A stretch of 64,000 nucleotides of DNA from Haloferax litoreum (GCF_009674605.1 NZ_WKJO01000001.1:2852001-2916000), one strand, 5' to 3'; counted from the first letter of the stretch, positions 8,193 to 17,457 are shown. Program-made: numbers and translations. Notes: generated from the letters alone by a model not told the origin.

Positions 8193-10610
8193 ATGAATAC
8201 CACGACCCGCGCCGCCGTCGCCGTTGTGTGTACCGCGGCGCTCGTGGCCACGTCGGTCCTCGGAGGGTCGTTCCTCGGACTCGCTGCCCCGTTGTCAGGC
8301 GACCTCTACGAATCGGCCGCCCCCGAAGGGGCGACACAGGTCGACAGTCCGTACGGGCCCGCGAGCGTCTGGTACGACGACGACGGCGTCCCGCACATCG
8401 ACGCGGAGAACGAGGAGGCACTCTACTTCGCAGTCGGGTACGTTCAGGCGCGTGACCGACTGTTCCAGATGGACCTCCAGCGACGACTCGTCGGCGGGGA
8501 ACTCTCGGCCGTCGTCGGCGAGTCGACGCTCGAATCCGACCGCTTCTACCGGAGTCTCGACTTCCAGTCCGCCGCCGAGGCGTCGTGGCAATCGGTTCGC
8601 GGAACCGAGGTTGGAACCCCAATCGAGGCGTTCACCGCCGGGGTGAACCACTACGCTGGAACGGGACCACTTCCGCCGGAGTACGCTCTCCTCGACGCCG
8701 AGTTCGAGGCGTGGACGCCGACCGATACCCTCCTCGTCGGCAAACTCATCTCGTGGCAACTGTCGGGGTCGTTTGCCGACCTCCGCCGAGCGACTGCGGT
8801 GTCGCGTCTCGGAACGAACGCCACGGAACTCTACCCGGCGACACTCGACCACGACGTGCCCATCATCCGTGACCCTGCCGAGTCTGATGCGGCACCGTTC
8901 TCGCCGGCGGATGTCGTCGAGAACGCGTCTGCGACGAACGCGAACGTCGGTGGCGACTTCGGTGCCCTCGCCGAGTGGACCGACGCCTACGACAAAGACC
9001 CGACCTACGGGTCGAACAACTGGGTCGTCTCTGGCGAACACACCGCGTCTGGCAGACCACTCCTCGCGAACGACCCGCACCTCGCACTGACCGTCCCACC
9101 CGTCTGGTACGAGATGCACCTCTCGACCGACCAGATGGACGTTCGCGGTGTCGGATTCCCCGGCATCCCGATGGTCGTCATCGGCCGAACCGCAGATGCC
9201 GCGTGGGGCGTGACGAACGTCGGCGGCGACTTCACCGACCTCTACACCTACGAGATGCGCGACGGCGGATACGTCTACGAGGGCGAGGTCCGCGAGTTCG
9301 ACACCGAGACGGAGACGATAGAAGTCGCCGACGGCGAGAACGTCGAGATAGCCGTTCGAAAGTCGGTCCACGGGCCTGTCATCGAACGCGGCGGCCGGAC
9401 CGTCGGCGTCGCGTGGCCGGGGTTCTCCGCGACGAACGAGTCACTCGGCGTCTATCGACTCAACCACGCCGACTCGGTTGACGACATTCAGGACGCACTC
9501 CGCATCTGGGACGTGCCCGCGCAGAACTTCGTCGCCGCGGACCGCGCGGGGAACACGCTGTACTACCCCGCCGGACAGTACCCGATTCGCGTCACCGACG
9601 GTGAAGTCGTCCGCGGAGACACCATCTTCGACGGGTCCGCCGGAGAGGGTGAGTGGCGTGGGTACGAACCCTACGGCCAATCCTCGTGGGACGGATTCGT
9701 GCCGTTCGAGTCCATCCCACACGTCGAAAATCCGGACGTCCTCGCCACGGCGAACCAGCGAACCATCGACGGCCCGGCGTTCTACATGGGTACCTCTCTG
9801 ACCTACGCCGACCCCTACCGCGGGCAGCGCATCTACGACTTACTGGACGACGCCGTCGCAGACGGAGACGTGACTGTCGAGACGATGCAGCAGGTACAAC
9901 GCGACGTGCGCTCCGAGGCGGCGACCGGATTCTCCCCATACGCGACGAGTTCCGACGCTGTGGCGCAGATGTCGCCCGGCGCACGGGAGTTGTCCGCCGA
10001 ACTCGAGGGCTGGGACGGTCAGATGCGCGCCGACTCACGCGCCGCACTCGTCTATCGCATCTGGGTCGACGAGTTCCGAACCGCGACGTTCGCCGACGAG
10101 TTCGAACCGCAGGGTATGGACGACTCGTACTACCCGCGTCTGTCCGTCCTCCAGCGACTGGACGCCGACTCCCAGTGGTACGACAACCGTTCGACGTTGG
10201 AACACACGGAGACCCGTGCCGATATCTCCGCACAGGCGATGAACCGCACCGCGGACCGACTCGACGAGGAGGGATGGGAGACCTACGGCGACTTCAACAC
10301 GCTCGATATGAACCACCCGTTCGACCGTGAGTTCACGAACTACCCCGAGCGCCCGATGAACGGGTCGCGTTTCACCGTGTTCAACTTCCGCTCCGCCGGG
10401 TCGACGCAGGCGGGCAGTAGTTGGCGGATGGTCGTCGACTTCTCGGACGAAGACGACTCACTGGGCGTCATCCCCGGCGGTCAACGCGGTGTCTTCTGGT
10501 CCAGCCACTACCACGACCAACTCGACGAGTGGGCCGACGGCGAGTACAAGGCGCTCACACTCGACCGACCGTCTGGGTCGCCCGATATCGTCTTCGGAGG
10601 TGGCCAATGA
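8193..10610 (+). CDS. Exported penicillin acylase family Ntn hydrolase
   Basis: An 805-residue N-terminal-nucleophile amidase precursor. An uncleaved-looking signal/anchor (residues 6-30) precedes the family start (VWYDDDGVPHIDAENEEAL). The autoproteolytic site is TYG-SNNW, with Ser274 as predicted nucleophile of the beta chain, and ANDPHL and later conserved blocks follow. The family cleaves amide bonds in substrates from penicillin G to acyl-homoserine lactones, so the substrate cannot be assigned. ATG 8193 is preferred over the TTG at 8187. The stop overlaps the next start (ATGA), so the downstream membrane protein is probably translationally coupled. Confidence 0.88.
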   Translation: MNTTTRAAVAVVCTAALVATSVLGGSFLGLAAPLSGDLYESAAPEGATQVDSPYGPASVWYDDDGVPHIDAENEEALYFAVGYVQARDRLFQMDLQRRLVGGELSAVVGESTLESDRFYRSLDFQSAAEASWQSVRGTEVGTPIEAFTAGVNHYAGTGPLPPEYALLDAEFEAWTPTDTLLVGKLISWQLSGSFADLRRATAVSRLGTNATELYPATLDHDVPIIRDPAESDAAPFSPADVVENASATNANVGGDFGALAEWTDAYDKDPTYGSNNWVVSGEHTASGRPLLANDPHLALTVPPVWYEMHLSTDQMDVRGVGFPGIPMVVIGRTADAAWGVTNVGGDFTDLYTYEMRDGGYVYEGEVREFDTETETIEVADGENVEIAVRKSVHGPVIERGGRTVGVAWPGFSATNESLGVYRLNHADSVDDIQDALRIWDVPAQNFVAADRAGNTLYYPAGQYPIRVTDGEVVRGDTIFDGSAGEGEWRGYEPYGQSSWDGFVPFESIPHVENPDVLATANQRTIDGPAFYMGTSLTYADPYRGQRIYDLLDDAVADGDVTVETMQQVQRDVRSEAATGFSPYATSSDAVAQMSPGARELSAELEGWDGQMRADSRAALVYRIWVDEFRTATFADEFEPQGMDDSYYPRLSVLQRLDADSQWYDNRSTLEHTETRADISAQAMNRTADRLDEEGWETYGDFNTLDMNHPFDREFTNYPERPMNGSRFTVFNFRSAGSTQAGSSWRMVVDFSDEDDSLGVIPGGQRGVFWSSHYHDQLDEWADGEYKALTLDRPSGSPDIVFGGGQ

Positions 10611-10945
10611 GCGTCCTCTCCGAGGTCCGAACCGGGCGGCGCGCCGAACTCGCGTTGGTCGTCGCCACGCTGGTCGGACTGGTCGCCGCGTCGTTCCACT
10701 GGACTGGCCTCGTCGTCGGCGGTATCCTCGTTGGTCTCCTCGCAACGTCAGTTCGCCGCGCCGTCGTGCAGGGACTCACCTTCGGTGGGGTTGCGCTCGG
10801 CGTCCACGTCGCCCGTCTCTGGTGGCACGGGGCACTGGACCCGTTCTTCCAGACCGGGCTCATCCTCGTGCTCACTGTCGGCATCGGATTCGGTCTCCCG
10901 ACAGTGGCCGCCATCGGTGCACGTGCCATCGTCGACGATGTCTGA
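10607..10945 (+). CDS. Small integral membrane protein coupled to acylase
   Basis: A 112-residue protein with three or four hydrophobic helices and a basic cytoplasmic N-terminus (EVRTGRRAELALVVA). It begins inside the acylase stop (ATGA at 10607-10610) and overlaps the next gene by 8 bases, so three genes form a tight operon. The N-terminus resembles that of the protein at 7781-8125. I recognise no family. It may help locate the acylase or the lipid enzyme that follows in the membrane, which is inference from context only. Confidence 0.65.
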   Translation: MSVLSEVRTGRRAELALVVATLVGLVAASFHWTGLVVGGILVGLLATSVRRAVVQGLTFGGVALGVHVARLWWHGALDPFFQTGLILVLTVGIGFGLPTVAAIGARAIVDDV

Positions 10946-11792
10946 GAACTCACCGACCACGACTGAGCGCACTCTGTCGACGGCGACACGACAGACTCGC
11001 CGGCGAGTTCTCGGTAGCGGGTTGTTCGCAATCGTTGGCGTCGTGAGCGTGGGGGCCGCCCTCAGAAGCGTTGCTGGCGCTGTGAGCGCCGCGAGGTGGA
11101 CGACTGGGGCAGTGCTCGTCGTCGGGGGACTCTGGGCCTACACGTACGCCCACGCGGCAGAGAACGTCCACACGAGTGAGTGGAGAGGCAACGAGAGAGT
11201 GAGTTACGAGACGCTCGGTGCCCCTACTGTCGTCACACTGGCCCGAGGCGTCCTCGTGGCTGGTATCGGTGGACTCGCTGGTGTCGCTGCGTTGGGTCCC
11301 GCTCCCGACTGGGTGCCGTGGGTTGCTGCACTGGCCTACGGTGTCGCCGTCGTGCTCGACGTGCTGGACGGGTTTCTCGCCCGTCGTCTGAACCGCGTCA
11401 CGGAACTTGGCGGACGACTCGATACCGCCGTCGACGCGTTCGGCCTCCTCGTCGCCCCGCTCACGGCCGTCGTCCTCGGTGAGTTGCCGTGGTGGTATCT
11501 CTCGGTCGGTGCGGCACGGTACCTCTTCGTCGCCGGTCTCTGGTGGCGCACGCGGACCGGGCGGCCGACGTTCGACCTTCCACCGCGAACGTCCCGCCGT
11601 GTCCTCGCTGGCCTCCAGATGGCCGTCGTTCCGATTGCACTCGCACCGGGAGTTGCCGACAGGTGGATGCCTCTCGTCGCTGGTCTCGCCGCGAGCGGTC
11701 TGCTCCTCGGATTCGGTCGCGACTGGTTGTACGTCTCTGGCCGAATCGACGTGGAGACGCCTGCGCCGAGAACTCCCCCGACGAAAGATTAG
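10938..11792 (+). CDS. CDP-alcohol phosphatidyltransferase family protein
   Basis: A membrane enzyme of 284 residues with the full signature DG-FL-AR-x8-G-x3-D-x3-D (LDVLDGFLARRL, then GGRLDTAVD), which binds the CDP-alcohol and catalytic metals. Before it lies an extra N-terminal region of about 100 residues with at least two membrane segments, absent from pssA in this window. The polar alcohol acceptor cannot be deduced. The gene overlaps the preceding small membrane protein by 8 bases. Its stop overlaps the stop of the convergent methyltransferase (TTAG at 11789-11792), leaving no room for a terminator. Confidence 0.82.
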   Translation: MSENSPTTTERTLSTATRQTRRRVLGSGLFAIVGVVSVGAALRSVAGAVSAARWTTGAVLVVGGLWAYTYAHAAENVHTSEWRGNERVSYETLGAPTVVTLARGVLVAGIGGLAGVAALGPAPDWVPWVAALAYGVAVVLDVLDGFLARRLNRVTELGGRLDTAVDAFGLLVAPLTAVVLGELPWWYLSVGAARYLFVAGLWWRTRTGRPTFDLPPRTSRRVLAGLQMAVVPIALAPGVADRWMPLVAGLAASGLLLGFGRDWLYVSGRIDVETPAPRTPPTKD

Positions 11793-12694
11793 CCGAGTTG
11801 TGCGAGAATATCGACGTTGTGGGCGATGTACGAGAGTTGGTCGCGCTCTAACTGCTGGTGTCGCGTCGCAAGCCACCGTTTGAGCGTCTCGTTGTCCACG
11901 GTCTCGGCAGCACCGACCGACTCTTCGACGAACCCGAGGATTCGGTCGAGAAAGACACGTTCGTGGTCCTCGTGTTCTGGGTGGACGACCCAATCGGACC
12001 CGCCCGCACTGACGATGTTCGCGCCGAACTGCGGGAGGACCGAGAGGAGGTCCGCACCGGCGTCCGTCCCTGCGCTGTCGCCGTCGTGCATCGTCTCGTG
12101 GTAGGCGGCGAGCACCTCGTCGTCTGCCTCGTGTGACGGGCGGAACGCCGTTCTCCCGTCGAAGGTGATGGGTGCGTAGAGGTACCCGCCGTCGACGAGG
12201 CGAGAGACGAGTGAATCGACGGCGCGGCGAAGTGGAAGGAGGTCGAACACGGCGTGCGCGATGACGAGGTCGAGTGCCTTCGGGAGGGCCGACATGGCGT
12301 CGAAGAGGTCGCTCGTCACGTACGTGAGCGAAACGCGCCGTCCGTGGCGCTCGATTCGGAACCCGTCTCGTGTCGGTTCGGCCGACCATCCGGCGGCGTG
12401 CGACCACTTCGCGAAGGCTTTCGCCGCTTGGTCGGCCATTCCCGTTCGCCGGTCGACCATGACGTACTTGATGTCGTCGTGCGCGTCGAAGACGCCCCAC
12501 GAGAGCAGGCGACGACACATCGCACCGGTCCCCGCTCCGACGGAGACGACGCGGAGCGGTTCGCCCGGATTCGACTCGGCGTGGTCTTCCAGACGGTCTC
12601 CGAGGTCCGCGAGTGTCGGTCGGTGGAGCGCGTGGTCGTCCACCGTCTCTTTGGACCGGAGGTAGCGAACGAACGCGTCGTCGTGTCTGGTCAC
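11789..12694 (-). CDS. Class I SAM-dependent methyltransferase
   Basis: A 301-residue protein with a Rossmann methyltransferase core. Motif I is VVSVGAGTGAMCRRLL (about residues 48-63), followed by YVMVDRRTGMADQ (acidic residue binding the SAM ribose) and DLVIAHAVFDLLPL (motif IV). The N-terminal 45 residues are helical and the C-terminal 60 residues form another helical segment. The substrate is unknown; small molecule and protein are both possible. It converges with the CDP-alcohol phosphotransferase with a four-base overlap and is divergent from the large coiled-coil gene, leaving 172 bases of shared control region. Confidence 0.75.
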   Translation of the reverse strand: MTRHDDAFVRYLRSKETVDDHALHRPTLADLGDRLEDHAESNPGEPLRVVSVGAGTGAMCRRLLSWGVFDAHDDIKYVMVDRRTGMADQAAKAFAKWSHAAGWSAEPTRDGFRIERHGRRVSLTYVTSDLFDAMSALPKALDLVIAHAVFDLLPLRRAVDSLVSRLVDGGYLYAPITFDGRTAFRPSHEADDEVLAAYHETMHDGDSAGTDAGADLLSVLPQFGANIVSAGGSDWVVHPEHEDHERVFLDRILGFVEESVGAAETVDNETLKRWLATRHQQLERDQLSYIAHNVDILAQLG

Positions 12695-12866
12695 GACCGA
12701 TTCGTCTCGTCGGGATGGTATAATCGTTCTCCCGACGCATCGTCCGTCGGTCGAAAGTGGTCATCTCCGAACTACCTCGACCTGTGTCTCCGATGGGGCC
12801 GATGTGGCTGGTTCCCACGGAATCGCCCGGAAAGTATTTGATTCACTTACTGTGATGTAACGGCAA

Positions 12867-14993
12867 ATGGATAGCGAGATCATCGACGCGGTGACTGGGT
12901 GGGATTCCGCACCGTCGGGTGGGGGTTACGGTGGCCTCCGGTCACTCGCGGACGACGGCTTCTCCGGTGCCGTCGTAGCCGGCATGACGTGGGGCTTCAT
13001 GCTCAACGGTCGTCTCCTCGGCGTCTTCGAGGGGACGATAGCCGACTTCGACGACGAATCGTTCGAGGCCTACCGAGCGCCAGACGCATCGCTCCCGCTT
13101 CTCTACACGATGAAAGAGACTGGCGGCGAGGTTCGCGCACAGTACTACACGGAAGATACGCCGCTGACCGACGCCGACGGAACACTCTCTGCAGGTGGGT
13201 TCACCGGGTACGTCGAACTCTCCGAGAACGTTCTGTCCGGTGATTACTACGTCGTCTACCACGGTGGGAAGTCGATGAGTGTCGCGTTCGTCGGAAACAG
13301 CAAACGTCTCGTCACGGACGACGAGGCGTTCGAACTCGCCGACGACGAGATTGGCATCTACAAAGTCTACGACGTGGACATCGACCTCGTCGAGATTCCA
13401 GACGACGAAAGCGACGACGCGGCAGCTGAAGACGAGTCGACAACGGGGACAGCAGGTACTGTTTCCGAGGCCGAGACGGCGGGGAGCGTCGACGACGAAG
13501 AACAAATCGAACCCGCGAGTGACTCGTCGTCTCCCGAGACGACGGCGGTAGACGCTGCCGAAGCATCCAAGTCGTCTGGTGCGAGCGCGGAGTCTTCGAG
13601 TCCGACACGGGCAGACACGACAGGCGAGTCGGCAACAGCGACCACATCCGACGAGTCCGTAGCACAGGCGACGGCACCGGTCGAACGAGCCGAACCCGGT
13701 GACTCCAACGGCACGTCGGGGACGTCTTCGGTCTCGTCTCCGTCGTCGGCACCGGCGACGGGTGCAAAGAACGGTAGCGATTCAGCCCAATCCGCCGACG
13801 GTGAGACCGGCGACGACGTGTTCTCTGCCGAGGCTGAGTGGCGAAACGCACGGTCGATTCCGTCGCTCGACCCGCGCGATTCAGAAGGCGAGACTGCCGG
13901 CGAACGACCCGGCTCTTCTCGTCGGCCTCGAAAACGAAGAGACAAGAACGAGTCCAAAACGGCCTCGTCCAGACAGGGGACACAGCAACCGAAACGGGCC
14001 TCAGGTCGGTCTTCGAGCGCTTCCTCGGACGCGAAGCAGTCGGCGAAGTCGGCGACAGCGGCGTCGTCGAAAGCAGTCATCTCACTTAAAGAACAACTCT
14101 CGGAGGTCAAAGCGGAGCGTGACCGCCTCGAATCCGAACGAGATGCCATTCAGAAGGAACGCGACGAACACCAATCTCGCGCGGAAGAACTCGAGCGTCG
14201 AGTGAACGAACTCGAATCCGAAGTCGACCGCCTCAGGTCGGAACTGGACGAGGCCGGACTCACGTCCACCGACCGGTCGATGTCGGCCGACGAAGCGCTT
14301 CGCGGGACGAACCTGTTCGTCCGCTACGCGAAGAAGAGTGGCGCGACACTGGAGAAGGCCCACGCTGGGCAGGCAAAGCGCGAAGACGTCGTCGAGAACC
14401 TCCGTCTCGAACACCACACGACGTTCGACACCGACGGACTCGGCGTCGACGGGCAACCGTACGAGGAGTTCCTCCACGAGGCCCCCGAGTACGGGTTCGC
14501 CAAGTGGGCCGTCACCGACCTCCTCTACGAGATTGGTGAGACTGGCAACCGGTCGTCGCTCTCCGGCGTCTTCGACTCCATCCCGAAAGCGGACAGAATC
14601 GAACTCTACGGGACCGTCTCGGTGCCGATTGGTGAGGGAGAGACCGAACCCCGAAAGTTCGACGTCATCTTCCGGGACCAGATGGGTAACCCACTGTTCG
14701 TCGCCAACTTGAACAACTCTCGCGACCCGGCCACGCAGTCGATGGTCACGCGACTCATCAAAGATTCGAAGGCCGTCGCCGAGGCCAACGAGTCGCTCGG
14801 GTCGGCGTTCGTCGTCACGAAGAGCTTCTTCGAACCGGACGCCCTCGAAGCGGCCACCGCCGAGACCGGTGGCGGACTGCTGAGTCGCTCGAAGCGCAAG
14901 AGCTTCGTGAAACTCTCGCGGAAACAGGGCTACCACCTCTGTCTGGTCGAAGCCCGAAGCGGCGAGTTCCACCTCAACGTCCCCGACCTGTAG
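12867..14993 (+). CDS. Haloarchaeal protein with disordered linker and coiled coil
   Basis: A 708-residue soluble protein of three parts. Residues 1-175 form a globular N-domain (starting MDSEIIDAVTGWDSAPSGGGYG). Residues 176-400 are a low-complexity Ser/Thr/Asp/Glu/Ala-rich linker. A heptad-rich coiled coil with many Glu, Arg and Leu covers about 405-465. Residues 480-708 form a second globular domain beginning TNLFVRYAKKSGATLEKA. I believe the end domains belong to a haloarchaea-specific DUF (DUF7527-like). No signal peptide or membrane segment is seen. The layout suggests a dimeric scaffold or regulator; the function is unknown. It is followed by 240 gene-free bases. Confidence 0.7.
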   Translation: MDSEIIDAVTGWDSAPSGGGYGGLRSLADDGFSGAVVAGMTWGFMLNGRLLGVFEGTIADFDDESFEAYRAPDASLPLLYTMKETGGEVRAQYYTEDTPLTDADGTLSAGGFTGYVELSENVLSGDYYVVYHGGKSMSVAFVGNSKRLVTDDEAFELADDEIGIYKVYDVDIDLVEIPDDESDDAAAEDESTTGTAGTVSEAETAGSVDDEEQIEPASDSSSPETTAVDAAEASKSSGASAESSSPTRADTTGESATATTSDESVAQATAPVERAEPGDSNGTSGTSSVSSPSSAPATGAKNGSDSAQSADGETGDDVFSAEAEWRNARSIPSLDPRDSEGETAGERPGSSRRPRKRRDKNESKTASSRQGTQQPKRASGRSSSASSDAKQSAKSATAASSKAVISLKEQLSEVKAERDRLESERDAIQKERDEHQSRAEELERRVNELESEVDRLRSELDEAGLTSTDRSMSADEALRGTNLFVRYAKKSGATLEKAHAGQAKREDVVENLRLEHHTTFDTDGLGVDGQPYEEFLHEAPEYGFAKWAVTDLLYEIGETGNRSSLSGVFDSIPKADRIELYGTVSVPIGEGETEPRKFDVIFRDQMGNPLFVANLNNSRDPATQSMVTRLIKDSKAVAEANESLGSAFVVTKSFFEPDALEAATAETGGGLLSRSKRKSFVKLSRKQGYHLCLVEARSGEFHLNVPDL

Positions 14994-15232
14994 TCGGGTG
15001 ACCGAATCTTCTCGAGACGTTCGCAGGTCGAATAGTAGACACAGTGACGAGAGAACGGGGGCAGAGAAGAGCGACACCGCTCGTGAATGGTCACGAACGC
15101 CTCGTGCAGCCCCGTGTCTCGAACCCGGACGGGGCGTGCCGAGGGGTCAACCGTGGACGCGGGCGTCTCCGCGACGGTCAGAGGTGACTCGTCGTGGTAA
15201 TCAGAGACAGAACGACCGCGTGTATCGGAATC
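14994..15232. other. Gene-free stretch between convergent genes
   Basis: About 240 bases between the coiled-coil gene and the convergent regulator. I see no convincing open frame, tRNA or strong hairpin followed by a T-tract. It presumably holds the 3' ends of both transcripts. Confidence 0.4.
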
Positions 15233-15538
15233 TTAGCTCTCGATTTCAGCTGCTTCTTCGATCTTCATCGATTCGAGCTTGGTGACAATCTCGTCGAGCT
15301 TGTCGTCGAGTTCGTCGACGAACTCGTCGGTTCGCTCGGTCTTGATCGCACCTTGGCTGGAGGGCTCGATAAGGTTCTCTTCTTCGAGAACGCGGAGCGA
15401 GTACCGAACCTTGTGGTGGGGGTAGCCAGTCTCGTTCGACATCTTGACGATGCCAATCGGCTCGTTATCGATAACCATCTTCAGGACCTGGAGATGGCGC
15501 TCCAACATATCGACTTCTTTCTCAAGTCGGTCTATCAT
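15233..15538 (-). CDS. Winged-helix regulator with C-terminal coiled coil
   Basis: A 101-residue protein. Residues 1-15 form a short helix. Residues 16-65 are a winged-helix DNA-binding unit (VIDNEPIGIVKMSNETGYPHHKVRYSLRVLEEENLIEPS has the helix-turn-helix and wing, quoted here in parts: MSNETGYPHHKVRYSLRVL). Residues 68-98 form an acidic amphipathic helix likely to dimerise. It is well conserved among haloarchaea as I recall. It is divergent from purA across a 232-base AT-rich region, so regulation of purA or of itself is possible but unproven. It has no ligand domain or cysteines. Confidence 0.75.
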   Translation of the reverse strand: MIDRLEKEVDMLERHLQVLKMVIDNEPIGIVKMSNETGYPHHKVRYSLRVLEEENLIEPSSQGAIKTERTDEFVDELDDKLDEIVTKLESMKIEEAAEIES

Positions 15539-15690
15539 GCCATTTGTTAACTCTTCTTGGGAGGCTTTAAGCCTTGCCCTCCACGTCGGCGAATAATAAG
15601 ATATCGCGACCTATACGAGGAAACTAAATAACCGTTGTGTTATTCGTCGCCACGGTAATGCGAGTTCGTGGCTTGAATAGCCGTACGCGA

Positions 15691-15716
15691 CACAAATATA
15701 TGCACACATATGTATT
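15691..15716. promoter_or_regulatory. AT-rich imperfect palindrome upstream of purA
   Basis: In the 232-base gap between the minus-strand regulator and purA, bases 15697-15714 contain ATATG and CATAT arms around CACA. The gap is markedly AT-rich for this genome and holds several TATA-like tracts. It is a candidate operator or overlapping promoter for one or both divergent genes. A related ATGCA...ATATGT string occurs between purNH and purB at 57590-57599. Confidence 0.3.
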
Positions 15717-15770
15717 CCTCCTCGGCCAGTACCGTAATCTGTTTAGTGCGGCGCGGGGAACGGCCGACGT

Positions 15771-17108
15771 ATGACTGTTACCATCGTCGGTTCGCAACTC
15801 GGCGACGAGGGCAAAGGCGCACTCGTCGACCTGTGGGGCGGCGACGCTGATATCGTCGTCCGCTATCAAGGCGGCGACAACGCCGGCCACACCGTCGTCG
15901 AAGACGGCGAAGAGTACAAGTTATCGCTCGTCCCGAGCGGGGCCGTCCGCGACAAAGTGGGCGTGCTCGGAAATGGGTGTGTCATCAACCCCCGGACGCT
16001 CTTCTCCGAAATCGACGCCCTCCGCGAACGTGGCCTCGACCCTGACGTGCGTCTCGCCAAGCGTGCGCACGTCATCATGCCGTACCACCGTCGTCTCGAC
16101 AACATCGAAGAAGAGGCGAAAGCCGACTCCGACTCCGACCTCGTCGTCGGTACGACCGGACGCGGCATCGGCCCGACCTACGAGGACAAAGCGGGTCGTC
16201 GCGGCATCCGCGTCGGCGACCTTCTGGACCCCGACGTGCTCCGCCAGCGACTCGAGTACGTCGTTCCGCAGAAGAAAGCCCTCATCGAGGACGTGTACGG
16301 ACTCGAAGCAGGCGAGGAGTGCGACATCGAAGCCCTCGTCGAAGAGTTCACCGAGTTCGGCCGTCGCCTCCGCGAAGACGACATGGCCATCAACTGTGGT
16401 GACTTCCTCGCAGAACGCCGCGAGGCGGGCGAGAACGTGATGTTCGAGGGCGCACAGGGGACGCTCATCGACATCGACCACGGCAGTTACCCGTACGTGA
16501 CCTCCTCCAACCCGACGGCCGGCGGCGCGGCGACGGGGTCCGGTGTCGGACCGACCGTGGTCGGGCAGGGCGAAGTCGTCGGCATCGTCAAGGCGTACCT
16601 CTCTCGCGTCGGCGAGGGACCGATGCCGACCGAACTGAAGGACGACGAACGCGACGAAGAACTCGCAGACTTCATCCGCGAGAAGGGCGGCGAGTTCGGG
16701 ACCGTCACCGGCCGCCCGCGCCGTATCGGATGGCTCGACATGCCGATGCTCCGCCACGCCGCCCGTGTCAGCGGCTTTACCGGCATCGCCGTCAACCACC
16801 TCGACGTACTCGCAGGCCTCGACGAGGTCAAGGTCGGACACGCCTACGAACTGGAGGGCGAAGAACGACTCACCATGCCGGCGACCACCGAGCGCTGGGC
16901 CGAGTGCGAACCCGTCCTCAAGGAGTTCGAGACGTGGCCGGAAGTCGACTGGGCCGAAGTCGCCGAAGAAGGCTACGACGCCGTCCCGGACGCCGCACAA
17001 GAGTACCTCGAGTACCTCTCCGAGGAACTCGACGTGCCGATTTACGCCGTCGGCGTCGGTCCGGACCGCGCACAGACCGTCCACCTCGCAAACCCGTTCG
17101 ACGAGTAA
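15771..17108 (+). CDS. purA: Adenylosuccinate synthetase
   Basis: Cytoplasmic GTP-dependent enzyme that joins IMP and aspartate to give adenylosuccinate, the first committed step to AMP. At 445 residues it has the usual length. The P-loop GSQLGDEGKGALVDLW is at residues 6-21 with the catalytic Asp in GDEGKG, and further markers are GGDNAGHTV, GTTGRGIGP and EGAQGTLIDIDHGSYP. The partner enzyme purB lies at 57.7 kb. The start ATG 15771 directly opens the conserved N-terminus, so no alternative is plausible. Confidence 0.97.
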   Translation: MTVTIVGSQLGDEGKGALVDLWGGDADIVVRYQGGDNAGHTVVEDGEEYKLSLVPSGAVRDKVGVLGNGCVINPRTLFSEIDALRERGLDPDVRLAKRAHVIMPYHRRLDNIEEEAKADSDSDLVVGTTGRGIGPTYEDKAGRRGIRVGDLLDPDVLRQRLEYVVPQKKALIEDVYGLEAGEECDIEALVEEFTEFGRRLREDDMAINCGDFLAERREAGENVMFEGAQGTLIDIDHGSYPYVTSSNPTAGGAATGSGVGPTVVGQGEVVGIVKAYLSRVGEGPMPTELKDDERDEELADFIREKGGEFGTVTGRPRRIGWLDMPMLRHAARVSGFTGIAVNHLDVLAGLDEVKVGHAYELEGEERLTMPATTERWAECEPVLKEFETWPEVDWAEVAEEGYDAVPDAAQEYLEYLSEELDVPIYAVGVGPDRAQTVHLANPFDE

Positions 17109-17228
17109 TCTCGCCGCACAGGCCGGCGAGCGAATCGTCACGTGACGAACGACGGGACGGTCCAGAACCCGTCGGCTGACGGCGTCGAACCCGTACGCTT
17201 TTACTTCACGCAATCCACCGTCACGACG

Positions 17229-17414
17229 ATGAAAGAATCCCTGATGGACATCCTCTGTGACCCCCTCGACAAGAGCGAACTCGAGTTGGAAGTCGACGAG
17301 CGAGACGGTGACGAAATCATCGAAGGACGACTCATCGGCACGGTCACCGGTGAGGTGTACCCCATCGAGGACGGTATTCCGAACCTCCTGCCGCCGGACA
17401 TGCGCGACGACTGA
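17229..17414 (+). CDS. Trm112-like methyltransferase activator
   Basis: A 61-residue protein of the Trm112/UPF0434 type. In eukaryotes and archaea this fold activates SAM methyltransferases that modify tRNA, rRNA and release factor. The opening MKESLMDILCDPLDKSELEL and the closing GEVYPIEDGIPNLLPPD are diagnostic. Only one Cys is present, so the zinc site of the longer relatives is lacking. ATG 17229 is chosen over an ATG at 17142 because the 29 extra residues are unlike the family. It lies 120 bases after purA and may be transcribed from its own promoter. Confidence 0.85.
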   Translation: MKESLMDILCDPLDKSELELEVDERDGDEIIEGRLIGTVTGEVYPIEDGIPNLLPPDMRDD

Positions 17415-17427
17415 CTGGACCTGAACG

Positions 17428-17438
17428 TTTTTCTATTC
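17428..17438 (+). promoter_or_regulatory. T-rich promoter box before membrane-anchored protein
   Basis: TTTTTCTAT lies about 25 bases before the GTG start at 17458. It may serve both as a U-rich stop signal for the Trm112-like gene (stop at 17414) and as the TATA-like box of the next gene. The dual reading is inference. Confidence 0.35.
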
Positions 17439-17457
17439 TCGACTTGACGGTGCTATC

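Noticed and set aside
10950..12818. A 622-codon minus-strand open frame across the CDP-alcohol phosphotransferase and methyltransferase genes
   Set aside because: It is extremely Arg/Pro-rich, antisense to one recognised gene and out of frame with another, the typical by-product of high GC content.
15103..15180. Sequence resembling a tRNA T-arm (TCGAACCCGG) after the coiled-coil gene
   Set aside because: I could not pair an acceptor stem or find an anticodon arm at proper spacing, so it is not a tRNA as far as I can see.
15921..17213. A 430-codon minus-strand frame opposite purA
   Set aside because: Pure antisense of a highly conserved enzyme with no recognisable domain.
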